Of a stretch of 64,000 nt of DNA, positions 61,612-64,000 are shown in pieces. The translations under genes and the position numbers were made by a program. A model generated the notes under the pieces. That model had not been told where the DNA came from and did no database searches. It worked only from the letters and a program-made list of their open reading frames with translations. The DNA is from Auanema rhodensis (Eukaryota; Nematoda; Chromadorea; Rhabditida; Rhabditidae), in the NCBI GenBank assembly GCA_964057225.1, contig OZ059895.1, forward strand, positions 5,642,001-5,706,000, read 5' to 3'. The stretch's first letter is position 1; every line of letters begins with the position of its first letter.

Positions 61612-62333
61612 ATAAGAATCTTTCTTGGAAAATCATGTAAATTCAACATAATTTTAAGAAACAATACGGGGTTTTTCACTTATATCTAATATAATGATAC
61701 ATTTAATAAATATGTTGTACATAATCTGTAGTTATATAACATCAAGTATGTATTTAGCAGTCCTTGAATATTTCATTTTAACATGTCAATCCACTGATAT
61801 CATTTGAAAACCTGGTATTTCAGATGCTGAAATATTATATAAAATGGATAAAAGTCTTACATAATTAGTAAATTAGAATAAATTCAGAAAGACATACGTT
61901 ATTCAATTAACATTTTTTCATTTTTAATGGTTTTACACGTGCTAAACGGTTGAATGTGATCTGCTCGCCTCACGTCATAGTCTAGTCTCTCTTGCTCTAT
62001 TTTTTCATTTTAAATTAAAACCGAAAATAATATAGAAAGTGTTGACGCTGGCGCACCTTTTTTGCCCAAATGCGATTTTGCAGATTTTCAACAATTTAAA
62101 AACATTTTTTCATTGAAAATCATCCTTAATTTCCCCACAATGTGTCATTTTTCAAAAATGACCAAAATTTGTCTGGCGCACCACTTACCCATTTGGCCCA
62201 CTTTCAATTTTACTTGTATTTATTGTTTTTATTGCTATTAAATGACGAATCTGAGATTCGATAAAAATCTTGAACCTCTGACAAACATTGATCTCATTTC
62301 TTTGGTAGACACATTAAAGATCAAGAATTTTAG
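61612..62333. other. Transporter 3' region and inverted-repeat spacer
   Basis: Contains an AATAAA (about 61705) for the transporter. At 62048-62057 and 62173-62182 the 10-mer CTGGCGCACC occurs twice in an otherwise AT-rich block, which may be a small repeat-family copy. Confidence 0.4.
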
Positions 62334-62896
62334 TATTACATAGAAAATAATAAATACAATTATACAAAAAACGGAGTGAAGATAGAATATTGATTGCCAT
62401 CCATATGATGATTCACATAATTCTCCGGAAATAGGCATTGAAAAAATTGCACTGATTTGAGCGAAAGTAGTTAAAACTGCAATAAAGAGGCCATTTTGAG
62501 CCAATGTAGCCCAAGAAGATGTTACACTTCCAACTGTTGGCATACAAGCTGAGAATGAAATTCCCTATAATGATGGAATATTAGCTGATGTCTTACATCA
62601 TCTAATGCACATGCCTGTACGAAACGAAGAAGTAAAAATAAGTTGAGATCCTTACTAGCTACAAGAGGAATAAGGCCTGTAGCAACTGCTGTTAATAATC
62701 CAGCTAACGTAAACATCTGAAAAAAAATGAGAGTTCAATGTTTTTTTCACTTAATAAATGAAAAAATTCATTTAGATATTTCATACTTTTCGACTTCCCA
62801 CAGTAGTTATAAGATGTGAAAATGGAACTACTGATACAAGAGCTCCAATAGCTACAGCAGAGAATAATAATGTTCTTTGATTTTTGGAATATCCTT
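62334..62896 (-). pseudogene. Inverted partial copy of the SLC17-like transporter
   Basis: Minus-strand copy of the segment 59814-60376, keeping both introns, so it arose by DNA duplication and not through mRNA. It starts and ends in the middle of exons and lacks the first TM helix and the C-terminal two thirds, so on its own it cannot encode a transporter. The frame runs on beyond the break to TAA/TAG at about 62238 with unrelated residues. The apparent complete identity implies a very recent event, gene conversion, or an assembly artefact. Confidence 0.9.
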
Positions 62897-63077
62897 ACTT
62901 ATATTACAATTTGATAAAAAATGAAGGTTATCTTTATTTATTTGTGTCATTTTGCATCACAAATTATTATTTTTTGAATATAATTGAACATATTTTATCA
63001 GTTAATTGTGGATATAATCTTTGATTTACGTCTTTTATTATACAATATATATTGTTTATACATCCATTCATACATTC

Positions 63078-63109
<32 letters not shown>

Positions 63110-63483
63110 CTAAAAATCTATGATATCTGGATGATTTCAGTATACTTATATATCAATATATACATATAGTAGATATATGGAGATATATATACATATGAAT
63201 GAACATTATAATTAAGTATAAAAAGAATAGAGAAATTGCTCATTCGAATCAGAATTTAAACAGGATTGTATAATCTATAAATGCTTCATAACCCAATAAA
63301 ATTTTGAATTTATATTATTTTATTTAAAAATGTAATATGTGAGTTATCATGTTTCTAATTAGAAGATATAGATTTTTTTCTTTTAAATAATATTTATAAC
63401 AATTAGTTAATATATATCATATATTATCATATATATATATATATAAGTATATATAAAGTATATTCTTTTCATTTTATTTTTTT
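62897..63483. other. AT-rich intergenic DNA
   Basis: Includes an (AT)n run at about 63079-63104 and several TATA-rich blocks. No gene. Confidence 0.5.
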
Positions 63484-63743
63484 TTATTTTTTATGGAAAT
63501 AAAATTTAAAAAAAGAGACTTTTGGATTTGCTTTATAACTATTTGCAGTCCAGAAATCTACTTCTTCATGTAAAATCTGATAAATGTTTAATTGATTCTG
63601 TTCTGATTTTCGAAAGATAAAGCTAATATACCTGAATTTCTAAGTAGGAACTTGGAGCACAAACAAAAACGGATAACGAGCATGAAATAAGAAATTCTAA
63701 AAGAAAAGTTTTCATAAACTTTCTTACCTGTTTCACACTTCAT
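63484..63743 (-). CDS. Putative short secreted protein
   Basis: Three exons (63743-63728, 63696-63632, 63597-63484) with matched phases give 64 residues: a signal-peptide-like start (MKCETEFLISCSLSVFVCAP) then NQLNIYQILHEEVDFWTANSYK and a lysine-rich end. The EEVDFW-type segment resembles the propeptide of zinc carboxypeptidases (M14), but no catalytic domain follows in the AT-rich DNA downstream, so this is either a truncated 5' end of such a gene or an independent small secreted protein. AAA|GTCTC after KANP could be a donor to an exon I did not find. Confidence 0.35.
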
Positions 63744-64000
63744 AGCTTACTTGGCAAAGTGCCAATTTTGATATTATCATTATGCAACCGATCTAGTCTT
63801 CTTATAAGTCTCAATTTCAAATACAATATGAGATTTGACGCAGATTCTAAAAAAAGTTTTTTTTCCGCTTTTTTAACTTTTTCATTAATAATCACGTGCT
63901 ATTATTATATTCCAAATTGTTTTTAGCCAAAGATATGCTTCAATGCTTTCAAATACTCGTTTAATTATCAGTTGAATAAGGATTTGTCTGTTTTCGGAGG

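Overview
This is a nematode nuclear contig. The evidence is two cuticle collagens with the nematode N-terminal domain and C-terminal Cys-Pro-Cys tail, a myoinhibitory-type neuropeptide precursor matching C. elegans NLP-38, a macoilin gene, AT-rich DNA (about 30% GC by eye), mostly 40-70 nt introns with TTTCAG-like acceptors, and start codons placed just after acceptor-like sites (possible trans-splicing). Species or clade cannot be fixed from the sequence. All gene models were spliced by hand; intron phases were checked and every model closes in frame unless stated.

Layout. 1-3.2 kb: pyrimidine-rich simple repeats. 3.3-3.9 kb (+): nlp-38-like precursor. 5.1-7.4 kb: decayed Maverick/Polinton (adintovirus-type) element. 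7.75 kb (-): tRNA-Arg(ACG). 8.3-8.9 kb (+): small single-TM protein. 9.0-11.9 kb (-): two tandem cuticle collagens. 12.6-13.0 kb (-): possible unidentified exons. 13.1-14.0 kb (+): FAM76-like protein. 15.4-24 kb (-): two NT5C3-type 5'-nucleotidase paralogues and a GLD-2-like nucleotidyltransferase. 24.2-29.7 kb (-): large type II membrane M1 aminopeptidase with a long acidic stalk. 30.7-33.7 kb (+): PNISR-like SR protein. 34.4-37.0 kb (+): ER thioredoxin-like membrane protein. 37-44.1 kb: gene-poor, dominated by (CT)n/(GA)n tracts, with a few coding-like fragments. 44.1-47.9 kb (+): macoilin. 49.4-51.9 kb (+): alpha-type nicotinic receptor subunit. 52.1-52.2 kb (-): a 22-residue ribosomal protein eL41 gene split by an intron. 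54.2-56.8 kb (+): MIM/MTSS1-like I-BAR protein. 59.2-61.6 kb (+): SLC17-like MFS transporter, followed by an apparently identical 563-bp inverted copy of its middle exons at 62.3-62.9 kb. 63.5-63.7 kb (-): small putative secreted protein.

How genes relate. Four minus-strand genes (M1 peptidase, GLD-2-like, two nucleotidases) lie head to tail, and the gap between the peptidase stop and the GLD-2-like start is only about 290 bp, so co-transcription is possible. Three genes are neuronal in theme (nlp-38, macoilin, nicotinic receptor) but they are scattered, so this is not a cluster. The least ordinary features are the Maverick relic, the near-perfect inverted duplication, the micro-gene for eL41, a miRNA-like hairpin in the 18.8-20.1 kb intergenic DNA, and a frame problem at one macoilin splice junction.
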